From positions 1-40,419 of the forward strand of contig KN886043.1 of NCBI GenBank assembly GCA_000934455.1: 40,419 bases of DNA, given 5' to 3'. Position numbers and translations under genes: made by a program. Source of the DNA: Apostichopus parvimensis. Taxonomy: Eukaryota; Echinodermata; Holothuroidea; Aspidochirotida; Stichopodidae. Below are positions 38,627 through 40,419 of this stretch, in pieces (position 1 is the first letter of the stretch; each line of letters begins with the position of its first letter). The notes under the pieces were generated by a model. That model was given only the letters and a program-made list of their open reading frames with translations. It made no database searches and was not told the DNA's origin.

Positions 38627-40419
38627 GTAAGATGATCTTTCTAAATTTGTTTACTTTTAGTGTCAAGAAAAGAAACAGCATATATCAGGGTATGAAATGC
38701 CTGTACTGGCACTCATGAAGTGAGTATTAGCTACTAGAAAATTCAGAAAAAAACTCACAGTTTGTTCTATTACACTTGTAACAACCTTCTTCTAAATTGT
38801 CCTGATTAGACATGTACTAAAGTTATTCTTTGTAGTATGTTGTAGATGTTCCTTTAAAGATTTAGGTCTTCTGCATAGCCCATAAAGATGGAATTCCGGG
38901 AGAATTTAACCTTCATCATATTTAGGTAGCGACTGTTTGCAACAGATGGATGTTCTTGTGGATTGTCTTCTTCCAGTTGGGAAGTGTAGGATTATAAATC
39001 TACTAGAGATTTATCTGAATCATAACCCCTACCGACCAAATAAGTTTTGTATTCTGTAAGACGGTTATTGAGTGATACTGAGCAAATGCAGGTAAGCCAA
39101 AGGGCAATACTGTATGTGGAATTGTTAGACAATCAAGAATTAGGGTGTGCACTACTGGCCAAGAGATATAAAAGACCATGTGTTGGTTCAGAATAAACAA
39201 CAGTAAAATGGTACTATCTTCCAAACAAACTATTAAAACATCCAGAAATTCCAGTGAGCAACTTTACGGTCTAATGCTCTTTTCTTCAGCCATTTTTGGG
39301 GCCCATTGTGCTACCATAATTGACATGTTTTTGTCTAATTTGGCAAAAAAATTAGAATTATTATCAAGTTCTGATAACATCCTTTGCTCATACTCACGGA
39401 TGTTCATGATGACATGATACCGACCTTCGGGTTACTCTTAAAGTCTCCATGGAAACCATGCATTCCTCTTAACTCAGGTTATCATTCACCTTGATCACAT
39501 TCTTAGGGTTCAGAATTTCACGACTTACAGCGGCTACACAAGTTTTTCAGAGCTGGATCCTAGGATAATGGAGGCTGACAATTGCCTGTGATCTTTAATA
39601 TTTTGTGAAGATTCTGAGAGTGATAAACTCTTTGATCTTCGGTTTACAGGGACCACAGTGGAAATAAGTCTTCTTGTCAGACTTTTCTGTGTCATCCCTG
39701 CACTCTTGTTCTTGTTTCCATTCTTCATGTATTTTTCTACATTGTTTTTGGATGTTGTGCGAATGAATCGAATCAAAATTCCTGCGAAATCTTGAGAATG
39801 AGCTGTGAGCAGTAATCCGAGTGCAAAGTCTAAATGGTCTCTGGTTTTCAGTCAGTTAATGTTTAATTGCATTGGGCAATTTGAGGGTCATTTAGAGAGA
39901 AGCTTGGTTAAAAATTTCTGCAGACAAACATTGCTGATCTCTTATGTTGATAGCTTCCTGAGTTTTGGCCGATTTTTATCAGGTATTGCTCCATGAAACC
40001 GACGAGATGTTAACGACATTCTACGTTTCATCTTATGCAACGATAGTTCAAAAGTTCTGGTTTTACCTTGTCTTGGGGTGGTAGCTGTGTTGGCCATAGA
40101 GTCTCTTAACTTCTTGTGACACAAATAGCTTTATTTTTTAAAACTTTTCAGCTTTTTGTTTTGCTGTCTTTGCCCTTTCACTTCACATCATTTCAAAGTG
40201 TTGTTTTGCTCAATAAACACTTCTGTCTTAGTTTTTAGCTTAGTGGTCTGTAGATACAAGAGGAGAAACCCATTATTAATCACAAAAACAGCTAAATTAG
40301 ATGAAATTTGGTTTGATACACAGGCAGAGGAAGCTGTGGCATTGTCGTCCTTTGAAAATCTAAATATGGCATCTTCCCCTTTTAAGTTAACTCACATGTC
40401 CTCCCTCCCCCCCCACCCC
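38627..40419 (+). other. Lectin intron 2 and beyond, no exon recognised
   Basis: After the exon 2 donor no further lectin exon (WND or CxxxxxxxC ending) was seen on the plus strand. The window ends in a C-rich low-complexity stretch. The rest of the lectin gene presumably lies to the right. Confidence 0.45.

Overview
This is animal nuclear DNA, not bacterial. Genes are split by many short-to-medium AT-rich introns with GT..AG borders, and the repeat set (Ty3/gypsy, BEL/Pao, Penelope-like, CR1-like LINE, hAT, pogo-like, tRNA-derived SINE) is typical of a marine invertebrate. An echinoderm-like deuterostome is my best guess, but that is inference and no species is claimed.

Layout. (1) 1-12,052: two intact housekeeping genes head to head. 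NDUFA8, a respiratory complex I accessory subunit, is on the minus strand (four coding exons, 171 aa). RNF113A, a spliceosome-associated CCCH+RING E3 ligase, is on the plus strand (nine coding exons, 322 aa). Their start codons are only 259 bp apart, so they very probably share a bidirectional promoter, which carries a TTTCGCGAGA element fused to a CRE-like GACGTCAC. (2) About 13.5-30.0 kb: a block of broken transposable elements with no recognisable host exon. From left to right: a BEL/Pao protease fragment, a Ty3/gypsy 3' half with its LTR, a hAT transposase with an internal tandem duplication, a second gypsy integrase tail, a 1-kb LTR candidate, two halves of ZNF862-like hAT transposases in permuted order, a BEL/Pao LTR plus gag, a tRNA-derived SINE fragment beside an assembly gap, a Penelope-like element, a pogo/Tigger-like C-terminus with a PHD-like finger, a third gypsy gag-protease fragment and a CR1-like LINE with an esterase-type ORF1. 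(3) About 30-34.2 kb: AT-rich DNA with no gene that I can support. (4) 34,257 to the right edge: the 5' part of a secreted C-type lectin gene on the plus strand (signal-peptide exon, 4.2-kb intron, first half of the lectin domain), which continues past the window.

Most notable observation. All twelve protein-coding or LTR fragments I could orient in the 13.5-30 kb block lie on the minus strand, antisense to both flanking plus-strand genes, and several abut directly. A one-sided block like this is what a uni-strand piRNA cluster (flamenco-type) looks like, or a long plus-strand transcription unit in which sense insertions have been purged. This is inference and needs small-RNA and long-read RNA data.

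I found no CRISPR array, operon, rRNA or convincing functional tRNA, and no clearly new protein system. All gene names rest on recognising family motifs by eye; no database search was run.
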